Positions 41,813-49,653 of a stretch of DNA of 64,000 nt are shown piece after piece (position 1 is the stretch's first letter; the number at the start of each line of letters is the position of its first letter). The position numbers and the translations under genes were made by a program. This DNA comes from DATAGF01 sp963835685. GTDB taxonomy: Bacteria; Actinomycetota; Thermoleophilia; Miltoncostaeales; Miltoncostaeaceae. The stretch spans positions 186,001 through 250,000 of the forward strand of contig CAWIGI010000010.1 in the NCBI GenBank assembly GCA_963835685.1. The letters are read 5' to 3'. The notes under the pieces were generated by a model. The model was not told the origin of the DNA and did not search any database. It saw only the letters and a list, made by a program, of their open reading frames with translations.

Positions 41813-42109
41813 ATGCCCGCCCTCGCACACCGCCACGACCCCCTGCCCCGCCCCGCCGGCCCGGCGCGCACGGGCCTGCGCGCGGTCCCGCCGCCCCGCC
41901 GGCGCCGCGCTCCGAGCGCCCGCGCGCTCGCGCTCTACGCCCTCGGGCTGATGGCGGGGTTCCTGCTCGCGGGGGTCGCCTCGCTGCCGGGCGGGGGCGA
42001 CGTGGTGGCCGGGCAGGTGGGGCTCGCCGCGCCCGCGGCGCTCGTGGCCGGCCTCGCGGCGATGCGCGCGCGGGCCGTCGCCCGCCGCCGCGCCGGCCTC
42101 CGCATGTAA
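41813..42109 (+). CDS. Small two-helix membrane protein, possibly SOS-regulated
   Basis: The 98-aa product has a basic Pro/Arg-rich cytoplasmic N-terminus (~40 residues). Two hydrophobic helices follow (ALALYALGLMAGFLLAGVASL and GQVGLAAPAALVAGLAAM), with a basic C-terminus. No known domain is recognised. It is transcribed divergently from the dcw cluster from a promoter that contains a LexA-like site. Actinobacterial SOS division inhibitors (DivS, ChiZ) are likewise small membrane proteins, though they carry different domains. That functional parallel is only a hypothesis from context. Confidence 0.6.
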   Translation: MPALAHRHDPLPRPAGPARTGLRAVPPPRRRRAPSARALALYALGLMAGFLLAGVASLPGGGDVVAGQVGLAAPAALVAGLAAMRARAVARRRAGLRM

Positions 42110-42147
42110 CAGCGCGGTGAACGGGCGCGACGCGCCCCGGGGTTCCC

Positions 42148-42153
42148 TAGACT
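42148..42153 (+). promoter_or_regulatory. -10 element TAGACT of the ATPase-CHAD operon
   Basis: TAGACT ends 6 bases before the GTG start of the ExeA-like gene, which fits the leaderless pattern. No clear -35 is visible. Confidence 0.45.
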
Positions 42154-42159
42154 CCGCCG

Positions 42160-43005
42160 GTGAGCGTCAACGGGGGCGGATACCTCGCCCATTGGGGCCT
42201 GGTCGAGCCGCCCTTCGGGCTCGAGCCCGACACCCGGTACGCCTTCGAGCGCTCCGACCACCGCGAGGGCCTCGCGCGCATCCTGTTCGGCATCACCCAG
42301 CTCGGGGGGCTGGTGGTGATCACGGGGGAGATCGGCTCCGGCAAGACGCTCCTCTCCCAGACCCTGCGGCGGACCCTCGACGGCGAGGGCTTCGTCGTCG
42401 CCGAGGTCCCCAACCCGCCGCGCACGCCGGCGGCGCTCCTGTCCGCGATCCTGCCCGCGGCCGGCGCGGAGCCCGCGGGGGGATCGGCGGCCCGCCTGGC
42501 GGGCCGAGTGCGCGCGCGGCTCGCCGACTCGGCGGCCGAGGGCCGCCGCATGGTGATCGCGATCGACGAGGCGCAGCGCCTCAACCCGCGCGCCCTGGAC
42601 GAGGTGCGGATGCTCACCAACCCGGGCGACGGCCCGAGCGCGCCGGTGGTGCTCCTCGGCCAGCCGGAGCTGACCCGCCACGTCGAGCGCCTCCCCCAGG
42701 TCGCCCAGCGCGTGGTGGTCCGGTACCACCTCGGGCCGATGACCGCCGAGGAGGTCAACCTCTACGTCGCGCACCGCGCCCGGGTCGCCGGCGCCGAGCG
42801 GCGCATCCTCTCCGAGCGCGCGGCGGTGACGGTGCACGAGCAGACCGGCGGCGTCCCGCGGCTGGTCAACCTGCTGGTCGCGAACGCCCTCTTCGTCGCG
42901 GCCGCCCGCGGTGAGGAGCAGATCGGCGAGGACACCATCCGGGACCTGGCCGAGGACGCGCGCATGAGCGTCGAGGCGGCCGGCCCGCCGGCGGACGGTT
43001 GGTGA
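42160..43005 (+). CDS. ExeA/TniB-like AAA ATPase
   Basis: The protein starts YLAHWGLVEPPFGLEPDTRYAF, the hallmark N-terminus of ExeA/MshM-type ATPases (usually FGLxxxPFxxxPDPxxxF). Walker A is GEIGSGKT (56-63), Walker B is MVIAIDEAQRL, sensor region VVLLGQPEL, and the C-terminal lid contains TGGVPRLVNLL. Length is 281 aa. There is no membrane helix or peptidoglycan-binding domain, unlike Aeromonas ExeA. Members serve secretion, pilus assembly or transposition (TniB). Here it opens an operon with CHAD proteins, and there is no transposase. GTGA overlap with the next gene. Confidence 0.8.
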   Translation: MSVNGGGYLAHWGLVEPPFGLEPDTRYAFERSDHREGLARILFGITQLGGLVVITGEIGSGKTLLSQTLRRTLDGEGFVVAEVPNPPRTPAALLSAILPAAGAEPAGGSAARLAGRVRARLADSAAEGRRMVIAIDEAQRLNPRALDEVRMLTNPGDGPSAPVVLLGQPELTRHVERLPQVAQRVVVRYHLGPMTAEEVNLYVAHRARVAGAERRILSERAAVTVHEQTGGVPRLVNLLVANALFVAAARGEEQIGEDTIRDLAEDARMSVEAAGPPADGW

Positions 43006-43331
43006 GGCGCGTCAGCTATCAGTCGATGCTCGGCGGCCCTCCCGGCGGCGAGGGCGGCGGCGTCTACGTGCGCCTCGGCAACGGGGCCATCGCGACGCGC
43101 CGCAAGGACTCGCGCAAGGACGTGACCGTGGCGCTCTCGAAGCCGCAGGCCCGCTGGCTGCGGGAGGCGACGGCGCTGTCGGGCTCCGGCATCGACGACG
43201 GCGCGATCCTGCGCGCCCTCGTCAACCTCGGCATGGAGCTCGATCTCGACTGGGCGATGCTGGCCAGCGGCAAGTCCCTGCGCCAGGCCGTGCGCGAGTC
43301 CGTGATGGTGCGGCGCCGGGCCGCGGGCTAG
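43002..43331 (+). CDS. Small hypothetical partner of the ATPase, 109 aa
   Basis: No family is recognised. The N-terminal third is Gly-rich (GGPPGGEGGGVYVRLGNGA). A basic strand follows (TRRKDSRKDVTVALSKPQ), then a helical part (ARWLREATALSGSGIDDGAILRALVNLGMELDLDW). The strand-helix-helix order with basic residues in the strand recalls ribbon-helix-helix DNA-binding proteins, but this is only a shape argument. It starts with a GTG that overlaps the ATPase stop (GTGA), so it is probably made in fixed ratio to the ATPase. It lies 7 bases before the first CHAD gene. Confidence 0.6.
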   Translation: MRRVSYQSMLGGPPGGEGGGVYVRLGNGAIATRRKDSRKDVTVALSKPQARWLREATALSGSGIDDGAILRALVNLGMELDLDWAMLASGKSLRQAVRESVMVRRRAAG

Positions 43332-43338
43332 CCCGCCG

Positions 43339-43854
43339 ATGGCGAAGGCCTGGGACGTGCCGGGGCTGGCCGGCGACGCCCGCTTCCGCGAGGCCGCCGG
43401 CCGGGTGATCCTGACCCGCTGGCGGGAGATGATGAGCTTCCGCGACGGCACGCTCCTGGGCGATGACATCGAGGAGCTGCACTCGATGCGGGTCTCGTCG
43501 CGGCGGCTGCGCGCCGCCATGGACGCCTTCGAGGGGGCGTTCCCGCGCACGACCTACAAGCCCCTGCTGCGCCAGGTGAAGGAGATCACCGACGTCCTCG
43601 GCGACGCCCGTGACCTCGACGTGGCCGTCGAGGGCCTGAGCCGGCTGGTCGCCGAGGTCCCTCAGGAGGAGCGGCCGGGCATCGAGGGGCTCGTCGCCCG
43701 CTATCGCGAGGACCGCGCCGCGGAGGGCCCGGGGATCGAGGCGCTGTTCGCCCGGCTGGAGGAGGACGGGTTCGAGGACCGCCTCGCGCGCTACATGGCC
43801 AAGCACACCGGCGTCCGGCTCGACGTGCTCAAGCCAAGGCCGCCCGAGGGCTGA
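43339..43854 (+). CDS. CHAD domain protein 1
   Basis: CHAD domains are helical bundles with conserved His, Arg and Lys that bind inorganic polyphosphate. Here the signature is EELHSMRVSSRRLRAAMDAFEGAF (His in HSMRVSSRRLR), followed by the second-half pattern LGDARDLDVAVEGL. Length is 171 aa, about half a full domain. Together with the next gene it may form one split CHAD bundle. The ATG at 43339 follows the previous stop by 7 bases. Confidence 0.82.
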   Translation: MAKAWDVPGLAGDARFREAAGRVILTRWREMMSFRDGTLLGDDIEELHSMRVSSRRLRAAMDAFEGAFPRTTYKPLLRQVKEITDVLGDARDLDVAVEGLSRLVAEVPQEERPGIEGLVARYREDRAAEGPGIEALFARLEEDGFEDRLARYMAKHTGVRLDVLKPRPPEG

Positions 43855-43855
43855 C

Positions 43856-44446
43856 GTGGCCAAGCCTCGCTCCGTCAAGGGGCTCGACCCGGACCGCCGC
43901 ATCCGGCCCAACGCGCGCAAGGTGCTCGCCGTGCGGATCGACGAGGTGTACTCCTTCGACGGCGTGGTGGCCGACCCGGCGAACGTGACCGAGCTGCACG
44001 ACCTGCGGATCGCGTGCAAGCGGCTGCGCTACCTGCTCGAGATCTTCGACATCGCCTTCCCCGACGACCTCGAGCCCTTCATCGAGGAGGTCAAGGGCCT
44101 CCAGGACCTGCTCGGGGAGATCCACGACCGCGACGTCCAGGTCCCGATGCTCGAGGAGCACCTCGCCTGGCTGGCCGGGCGCGAGGGCGAGGCGGCGCGG
44201 CGGCTGGTCGAGCGCCGCGCGGCGAGGAGCCCCTCGGGCGAGCCCTCGCAGGCCGCCTACCGCGCCTTCCGCCGCCGGCTCGAGGTCGGGATGCGCGGCG
44301 ACGAGCGCCCCGGGGTCCACGCGCTGATCGGCCGCCGCCGCCGCGAGCGCGAGGAGCTGCACGCGCGCTTCCTCGACGAGTGGCGGCGCCTGAAGGCGGA
44401 GCGTTTCCGGCCGCGCCTGGAGCAGGCCCTGGGCATCCATGCCTGA
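43856..44446 (+). CDS. CHAD domain protein 2
   Basis: This is the second CHAD-type protein of the operon. It has ELHDLRIACKRLRYLLEIFDIAFP, the canonical polyphosphate-binding helix (HDLRIxxKRLRYxLE), and LQDLLGEIHDRDVQVPML, the conserved end of the half-repeat. The C-terminal half is Arg/Glu-rich helices. Length is 196 aa. GTG start one base after the stop of CHAD 1. It ends with an 8-base overlap into the phosphoesterase. The two proteins differ enough to be old duplicates or two halves of one domain. Confidence 0.85.
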   Translation: MAKPRSVKGLDPDRRIRPNARKVLAVRIDEVYSFDGVVADPANVTELHDLRIACKRLRYLLEIFDIAFPDDLEPFIEEVKGLQDLLGEIHDRDVQVPMLEEHLAWLAGREGEAARRLVERRAARSPSGEPSQAAYRAFRRRLEVGMRGDERPGVHALIGRRRREREELHARFLDEWRRLKAERFRPRLEQALGIHA

Positions 44447-45092
44447 CCGCCTGGCCCTGCTGGGCGACATCCACGCGAACCTGGCCGCGCTGCGCGCGGT
44501 GCTCGCCGAGGTGGAGCGCGCCGGCATCGCGCGGGGCGTGATGACCGGCGACGTGGTGATGCGCGGCGAGGAGCCCGAGGAGTGCGTCGTCGAGGTGCGC
44601 CGCCTCGGCTGGCCCTGCGTGATGGGCAACACCGACCGGAAGGTCGGCCAGCGCTCGGATCGCGACCCCGAGCACGCCAAGGCCGACCAGCCCGGCTCGC
44701 GGGCCTGGACGGTCAACCGGCTCTCGGACGACAGCCTGCGCTTCCTCGCCGCCCTGCCGATCGTGGCGCTCGTGCCCTTCGGACGGGCGACCGTCGCCGT
44801 CATGCACGGCAGCCCCACCGACCCGAACGGCACGATCGACGCCGGCACGCCCAAGCGCCGCCTCGCCAGGCTGGGCAACGAGCTCGGGGCCGACTGCATC
44901 GTCACCGGGCACACGCACGAGCCGCTCGTGCTCCAGGCCGGCAGCGTCCTCGTCGTCAACCCGGGGAGCGTCGGCGAGGCGCTGAGGGGTGACCTCCACC
45001 CGCGCTGGGCGTGGCTGGAGGCTCGGCGCTCGGGCCTGCGGGCCCACCTGGAGCGCGTCGGCGAGAAGGCGGCGCGGGTGCGGCCCGCCTAA
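44439..45092 (+). CDS. Metallophosphoesterase (YfcE/MJ0936-like)
   Basis: This calcineurin-like phosphoesterase has metal-binding motifs in order: LLGDIHANLAAL (GDxH), MTGDVVMRG (GD), CVMGNTDRKVG (GNxD), AVMHGSPTDP (His), and CIVTGHTHEPLVL (GHTH). All metal ligands are present, so it should be active. Length is 217 aa. The closing NPGSVGEALRGD is typical of the YfcE phosphodiesterase group. Being coupled to CHAD proteins, it may act on polyphosphate or a nucleotide signal; substrate is not shown by sequence. Its TAA overlaps the TAG of the convergent anti-sigma gene. Confidence 0.85.
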   Translation: MPDRLALLGDIHANLAALRAVLAEVERAGIARGVMTGDVVMRGEEPEECVVEVRRLGWPCVMGNTDRKVGQRSDRDPEHAKADQPGSRAWTVNRLSDDSLRFLAALPIVALVPFGRATVAVMHGSPTDPNGTIDAGTPKRRLARLGNELGADCIVTGHTHEPLVLQAGSVLVVNPGSVGEALRGDLHPRWAWLEARRSGLRAHLERVGEKAARVRPA

Positions 45093-45802
45093 GGACCCGA
45101 CGCGGCCGCCAGGGTGAGCTCGATGGTGGCGGGGCCCGCGCGCGCCGGGACGCCGGGGCGGGGCCGCACCGCCGTCACCGTGCCCAGCCGGCTCACGGCC
45201 GCGAGCGCCTCGTCAGCGCGGGCCGCTGGGACGCGGAAGACGATCCTGACGGTCCGCCGCGCGGGGCCCGGGTCGGGGGCGGACTCGGTCGTGCCGCCCA
45301 GGCGGCGGACGGCCCCGATCGCCCGGACGCTCGCCCGTGCCAGGGCCTGCGCGCCGTCCACGCGCACCCGCACCCGCGTCACGGAGGCGCGCGTCAGCGG
45401 CGCACCGCGATCGGCGGGGGCCGCGGGCTGAGCCGACCGGGCGGCGCTCTCCGCGGCCGGCGGCGCGTCCCGGGCCGGGCCGGGACCGCCGGAGGTCAGC
45501 GCCGGGATGACCACCGCGGCGGCGGCGACCGCCACCGCCGCCGGCGCCGCGATCAGGGCGATCCTGCGCGGGCCGGCGGAGCGCAGGCGCGCCCGGAGCC
45601 GCTCCGTGGCGCCGGCCGGTGCCGGGGCCGCCGCGGCACGGCGAACCGCCCCGCGGAGGGCCTCGGGCGCTCCGGCCTCGAGCTCCCGCACGGCCGCCAG
45701 CAGCCCGCTCATCCGGCGCTCGACGTCGTCGCGCGGAGGGTCCCCGTCAACCAGCGCCGCGAGCCGCTCCGGGCCGATGGCCTCGGGTCCGGACACGATC
45801 AC
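45089..45802 (-). CDS. Membrane-anchored partner of the ECF sigma factor (probable anti-sigma)
   Basis: An acidic/helical N-terminus (~75 residues: ERLAALVDGDPPRDDVERRMSG) is followed by one helix (IALIAAPAAVAVAAAAVVIPAL). An outer part contains TRVRVRVDGAQALARASVRAI and VRIVFRVPAARADEALAAVSRLGTV, which resembles the DUF4349 extracellular fold. No zinc-binding HxxxCxxC is present, so it is not a ZAS-type anti-sigma. Start GTG 45802 overlaps the sigma stop by GTGA; length is 237 aa. The coupling and topology make it the likely membrane regulator of that sigma factor. Confidence 0.7.
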   Translation of the reverse strand: MIVSGPEAIGPERLAALVDGDPPRDDVERRMSGLLAAVRELEAGAPEALRGAVRRAAAAPAPAGATERLRARLRSAGPRRIALIAAPAAVAVAAAAVVIPALTSGGPGPARDAPPAAESAARSAQPAAPADRGAPLTRASVTRVRVRVDGAQALARASVRAIGAVRRLGGTTESAPDPGPARRTVRIVFRVPAARADEALAAVSRLGTVTAVRPRPGVPARAGPATIELTLAAASGP

Positions 45803-46326
45803 ACCACCTCCTGTCGCAGCTTCGAGAGCGCCCGGTGCAGGCCGGTTCCGACGGCCGACGGCGAGATCCCCGCGACGCGTCCGGCCTCGGCCGCGTCCAT
45901 CCCCAGCACCACGCGCAGCGCCACGAGCTCGCGCTCGCCGCGCGTGAGCCGCGCCAGCGCGGCGCGCAGGTCGTCCGGGAGCCCCCTGGGCGCGTCCGGC
46001 CCCTCGAGCGCCTCGGGGTTCTGCGCCGCGAAGCGCTCCTCGCGCGACCGCCGCCGGCCCTCGCGCCGGAAGTGGTCGAGGGCGACCCGCCGCGCGATCT
46101 CGACCAGCCACACCGACGGCCGCCCGCGGCGCGGGTCGTAGCGGTGCCAGTCGCGCAGGGCCCGCTCGAAGGTCGCGGACGTCAGGTCCTCCGCCAGGTG
46201 CCGGTCGCCGACCAGGTGGGTCAGATAGCGGAAGACCGCGTCCAGGTTCGCCTCGGCGACGTCGGCGAACGCCGGGCGCGCCTCATGGCGCGTCATCTCG
46301 TGGCGCAGGGTCAACCCGACACTCAC
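45799..46326 (-). CDS. ECF-type RNA polymerase sigma factor
   Basis: Region 2 runs from FADVAEANLDAVFRYLTHLVGDRHLAEDLTSATFERAL to WLVEIARRVALDHFRREGRR. Region 4 is DLRAALARLTRGERELVALRVVLGMDAAEAGRVAGISPSAVGTGLHRALSKL, with the helix-turn-helix at the end. Length is 175 aa with no extra C-terminal domain. It would direct polymerase to a stress or envelope regulon. Start is GTG 46326; the ATG at 46296 is also possible. Its target promoter cannot be read from this window. Confidence 0.9.
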   Translation of the reverse strand: MSVGLTLRHEMTRHEARPAFADVAEANLDAVFRYLTHLVGDRHLAEDLTSATFERALRDWHRYDPRRGRPSVWLVEIARRVALDHFRREGRRRSREERFAAQNPEALEGPDAPRGLPDDLRAALARLTRGERELVALRVVLGMDAAEAGRVAGISPSAVGTGLHRALSKLRQEVV

Positions 46327-46373
46327 GACCAGTATCCGCCGCCGCCCGGCCGTCCGTCACACGGCGGGCGCCC

Positions 46374-46658
46374 CTACCATCCGATCGCCCAGCCGGGCAC
46401 CAGCACCGTGGGCCGCGGCGGCGGCGGGGGCCGGGGCCGGCGGGGGCGCGGCGGGCGGGGGCGCGGGGGCGCGACCGGCCGGGGACGCGCGAGCCGCGGC
46501 GCGCGGAGCAGCTCGGCGACATGGGCCACCGGGTCAACGGGCGGGCGTCGCTCGGGGCGGTGCTCGCGCACGGCCACCAGCGCCAGCATCAGCAGCGCGA
46601 CGGCGCCGAGGACGCCGAGGTACTCGGCCGTCGAGGAGCCGCGCTGTCGCCCCCTCAT
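46374..46658 (-). CDS. Flp/TadE-type pilin-like protein with class III signal
   Basis: The N-terminus MRGRQRGSSTAEYLGVLGAVALLMLALVAV is a short basic leader, then Gly-Ser-Ser-Thr-Ala-Glu-Tyr and a hydrophobic helix. The Glu five residues after the cleavage Gly is the mark of prepilin peptidase substrates of the Flp type. After the helix, the remaining ~60 residues are Arg/Pro-rich and look disordered, unlike a typical short Flp pilin. Length is 94 aa. It is the last gene of the tad operon and overlaps tadC by TGATG. It is the only pilin candidate seen here. Confidence 0.65.
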   Translation of the reverse strand: MRGRQRGSSTAEYLGVLGAVALLMLALVAVREHRPERRPPVDPVAHVAELLRAPRLARPRPVAPPRPRPPRPRRPRPPPPPRPTVLVPGWAIGW

Positions 46659-47522
46659 CAGCCTCCGATCACCGCGCCGACCTGGCGCGAGAGCTCGATG
46701 AGGAGGATGCCGAGCACCAGCAGCAGCACGGCCGGCACCATCAGCAGGGCCACCACGAGCTGGATCTTGGGGGCCGCCCGCGAGGCGCGCTCCCGGGCCG
46801 CCTGGCGGCGGGCCACCCGGAGGGACTCGGCCTGGCCCTCCAGGGCCCGCGAGAGCGGCGCCCCGAGCTCCTCGGCCTGCAGCAACGCCCCCACGGTCTG
46901 GGCGAGCTCGGGGGCTCCGGTCCGCTCGACCAGCGCCCGATAGGCCTCGGGGCGGGGCGTCCCCAGGGACAGGTCGTGCAGGACCTCCTCGATCTCCCTG
47001 CCGAGCATCCCCCCGAGACGCCCCGCGGCGAGGTCGAGGGCGGGGTCGAGCGCCATCCCCGACTCGACGCAGATCCCCAGCAGGTCGAGGAGGTCGGGCA
47101 GCTCGCGCACGAGCGCCCGCCGCCGGGCCGCCCCGCGGGCCGCCAGCCACCGCGACGGGGCGATGGCCCCCGCCAGACCGAGGGCCGGCGCCAGCAGCGC
47201 GGCGGCCGGCGGAGACCACGGCGAGCGGCAGGGCCAGGGCCGCGAGGGCGGCGGCGGCGGCGGCCCGGGCCCGGCCCAGGTCATCCGCGGACAGCCGCCC
47301 CGCGAGCCCGGCGCGGGCGATGCGCGCCTCGTCGCCCGCGCGGACGAGGAGGCGGATGAGCCCCGCCGGGCAGGGCAGCCGCAGGGCGAGCCGGAGGGCC
47401 GCCGGGACCGCCGCGGTACCGGCGGCGCGGCCGGCGGGGGCCGGGCGGCGGGCGCGCAGCGCCATGGCGGCGCACGCCAGGGCGGCGATCCACAGGGCGA
47501 TGGGGCTGACGACCACGCTCAC
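46658..47522 (-). CDS. tadC: Tad pilus inner-membrane platform protein TadC, one frameshift
   Basis: The N-terminal half (VSVVVSPIALWIAALACAAM, then a basic loop and LARAxxAAAAALAALALPLAVVS) is in one frame. The second half (AAALLAPALGLAGAIAPSRWLA, LPDLLDLLGICVESGMALDPAL, LGTPRPEAYRALVERTGAPELA, LLMVPAVLLLVLGILLIEL) is in another. The shift lies near 47205. The total of 865 bases is one more than a multiple of three, as expected for a single inserted base. The second half is a standard T2SF domain. With TadB it forms the membrane platform for pilus assembly. Confidence 0.8.
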
Positions 47523-48415
47523 GGCTCCACCCGGCCGATGCGGCGGATCCCGAGCACCCCGGCCCCGTAGAGGGCGGCCGAGACCGCCAGCAGCGGCGGT
47601 CCCGGCCCCTCGCCGAGCACGCGGGCGAGCGTCCCGGGCGCCGCGATCTCGGCCATGACGCCGGCGCCGAGCGGCAGGGCCGCCACGAGCCACGCCGTCA
47701 TCCGCGCCTGGGCGGTGGCGCCGCGCAGCTCGCGCGCCAGCTGCGCCCGCTCCTCGAGCCGGGCGGCGAGCCCGGCGAGGGCGCGCGCGAGGTTCCCGCC
47801 GGTGCGCCGCTGGACCAGGATGGCGGTCACCATGATCCGTAGGTCGTGCGCCGGAACCCTGGCCACGAGGCTCTCGAGGGCGGTCTCGAGACGGCTTCCC
47901 AGCGCGAGCTCGTCGACGGCCCGGCGGAGCTCCTCCCGGCACGGCTCGGGGGCGTCGCGCGCCGCGCGCGCGAGGGCCTGGCGCAGCGACAGCCCCGCCT
48001 GCAGCGCGGCGGCGAGCTGCAGGGCGACTCCGGGGAGCTGGGACTCGACGCGCGCGAGGTGGCGCCGGTCGGCCGAGCGCACGACGCTCGCGGCCGCCGC
48101 GAGCGCGAGGCCCATCGCCACGGGGACCGCGAGCGGCGACCGGGTCGCCGCGAGGGCGAGCGCGCCGGCCACGACGGCCGCGGCCGCCACGAGGGCGACG
48201 AACGCGTCGGGGCCCAGCGGGATCCCCGCGCGCGCCATCCGCTCGCCGAGCCGCCGGCCGGCGGGCCGGGACGCGATCGGGCGCGGCCCGGACCGGCCGG
48301 GGCGACCGCCGGGCGCGGCGCCGCCGTCGCGGGACGACAGGAGGCGTCCCACCCCCGCGACCAGCAGCGCGACAGAGGCGCCGGCAACGACCGCCGCCGG
48401 CCAGGCGCCGTTCAT
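47519..48415 (-). CDS. tadB: Tad pilus inner-membrane platform protein TadB
   Basis: Membrane helices lie at about 6-24 and 73-110. The T2SF domain includes QLPGVALQLAAALQAGLSLRQALARAA and RIMVTAILVQRRTGGNLARALAGLAARLEERAQLARELRGATAQARMTAWLV, followed by the C-terminal membrane pair. Length is 298 aa. The ATG start overlaps the tadA stop and its end overlaps tadC (GTGA). Confidence 0.9.
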   Translation of the reverse strand: MNGAWPAAVVAGASVALLVAGVGRLLSSRDGGAAPGGRPGRSGPRPIASRPAGRRLGERMARAGIPLGPDAFVALVAAAAVVAGALALAATRSPLAVPVAMGLALAAAASVVRSADRRHLARVESQLPGVALQLAAALQAGLSLRQALARAARDAPEPCREELRRAVDELALGSRLETALESLVARVPAHDLRIMVTAILVQRRTGGNLARALAGLAARLEERAQLARELRGATAQARMTAWLVAALPLGAGVMAEIAAPGTLARVLGEGPGPPLLAVSAALYGAGVLGIRRIGRVEP

Positions 48416-49653
48416 GCCGCGTCGGCCACGTCGGCCGCCTCGGCCTCCGACCGGGCGCGCTCGAGCCATCCCGCCGCGGGCGCGTGGTGCCGGAAGCCCC
48501 TGCGCGGCACCCAGGTCACGAGCGTCGTCAGGCGCGGCCCACCCGGCCCGGCGTCAACCGACGCGACCTCGACGACGCGGCGGGCGCCGTCCGGCAGGCG
48601 GGCCTGGTGCACGATCAGGTCGATGGCGCTTCCGACCTGGTCGGCGACGGCCCGGTACGGAAGGTCGAGGTCGCCCATCAGCGCGAGCGTGTGGACGCGC
48701 CGGACCGCGTCGGCCGGGGACGAGGCATGGAGGGTGGACAGCGACCCCTCGTGACCGGTCGTCATCGCGGTCAGCATGTCCAGCGCCTCGCCCCCCCGGA
48801 CCTCGCCGACGACGATGCGGTCTGGCCGCATCCGGAGGGCGTTGCGCACCAGGGCCCGGATCGAGACCGCCCCCGCCCCCTCGAGCGACGGCGGCCGGCT
48901 CTCGAGCCTCACGACGTGCGGCAGCGGGATGCGCAGCTCCGCGGCGTCCTCGATCGTGACGAGGCGCTCCGCGGCCGGCACGAACGCCGCGAGCGCCGCG
49001 AGGGTCGTGGTCTTGCCGCTGCCGGTGCCGCCGCTGACGAGGAGGTTGCGGCGAGCCCGCACCGCGACCGACAGCAGGTCGAGCATCGACCGGTCGATCG
49101 TGCCCAGCTCCACCAGGTCCTCCCCCGTGAGGGCCCGCCCCGCGAAGCGGCGGATGGTCAGCGCCGGTCCGTCGAGGGCGAGCGGGGGGATGACCGCGTT
49201 CACGCGGGAGCCGTCCGGCAGCCGGGCGTCGACCATCGGGCTGGCCTCGTCCACGCGGCGGCCGAGGGGCGCGAGGATGCGGTCGATGACGTGGAGCAGG
49301 TGGGCGTCGTCGTGGAAGCGCGCCTCGGCCGGCGCGATGCGCCCCCCGCGCTCGACGAACACGTGGCGCGGGCCGCAGACCATCACCTCGGTGACCTCAG
49401 GGTCCCGCAGCAGCGCCTCGAGCGGGCCGAGCCCGAGCGCCTCGTCGACGACGGCCTGCACCAGCGCCTCCCGGCCGGCCGCCGTCAGGATCCGCCGCTC
49501 CTCGGCGATCATGTCGCGGATCAGGTCGGCGAGGTCCTCTCGGCTCACCTCTCCGCCCGCGGCACGGGCGTCGCGGGCGGCCCGCCGGCGCAGGTGCTCC
49601 ACGAGGGCCGGGTCGGATGCCCCGGCGTCGGCCGGCGCCCCCGCGCCGGTCAT
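48412..49653 (-). CDS. tadA: Tad pilus assembly ATPase TadA (CpaF)
   Basis: This secretion-superfamily hexameric ATPase powers Flp pilus assembly. N-terminal helical region includes LADLIRDMIAEERRIL; then EVTEVMVCGPRHVFVERGGRI, Walker A SGGTGSGKTTTL, Walker B region RPDRIVVGEVRGGEALDMLTAMTTGHEGSLSTLHASS with the Asp and His boxes. Length is 413 aa. It is single in the cluster, as in Tad systems. ATGA overlaps on both sides. Confidence 0.95.
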   Translation of the reverse strand: MTGAGAPADAGASDPALVEHLRRRAARDARAAGGEVSREDLADLIRDMIAEERRILTAAGREALVQAVVDEALGLGPLEALLRDPEVTEVMVCGPRHVFVERGGRIAPAEARFHDDAHLLHVIDRILAPLGRRVDEASPMVDARLPDGSRVNAVIPPLALDGPALTIRRFAGRALTGEDLVELGTIDRSMLDLLSVAVRARRNLLVSGGTGSGKTTTLAALAAFVPAAERLVTIEDAAELRIPLPHVVRLESRPPSLEGAGAVSIRALVRNALRMRPDRIVVGEVRGGEALDMLTAMTTGHEGSLSTLHASSPADAVRRVHTLALMGDLDLPYRAVADQVGSAIDLIVHQARLPDGARRVVEVASVDAGPGGPRLTTLVTWVPRRGFRHHAPAAGWLERARSEAEAADVADAA

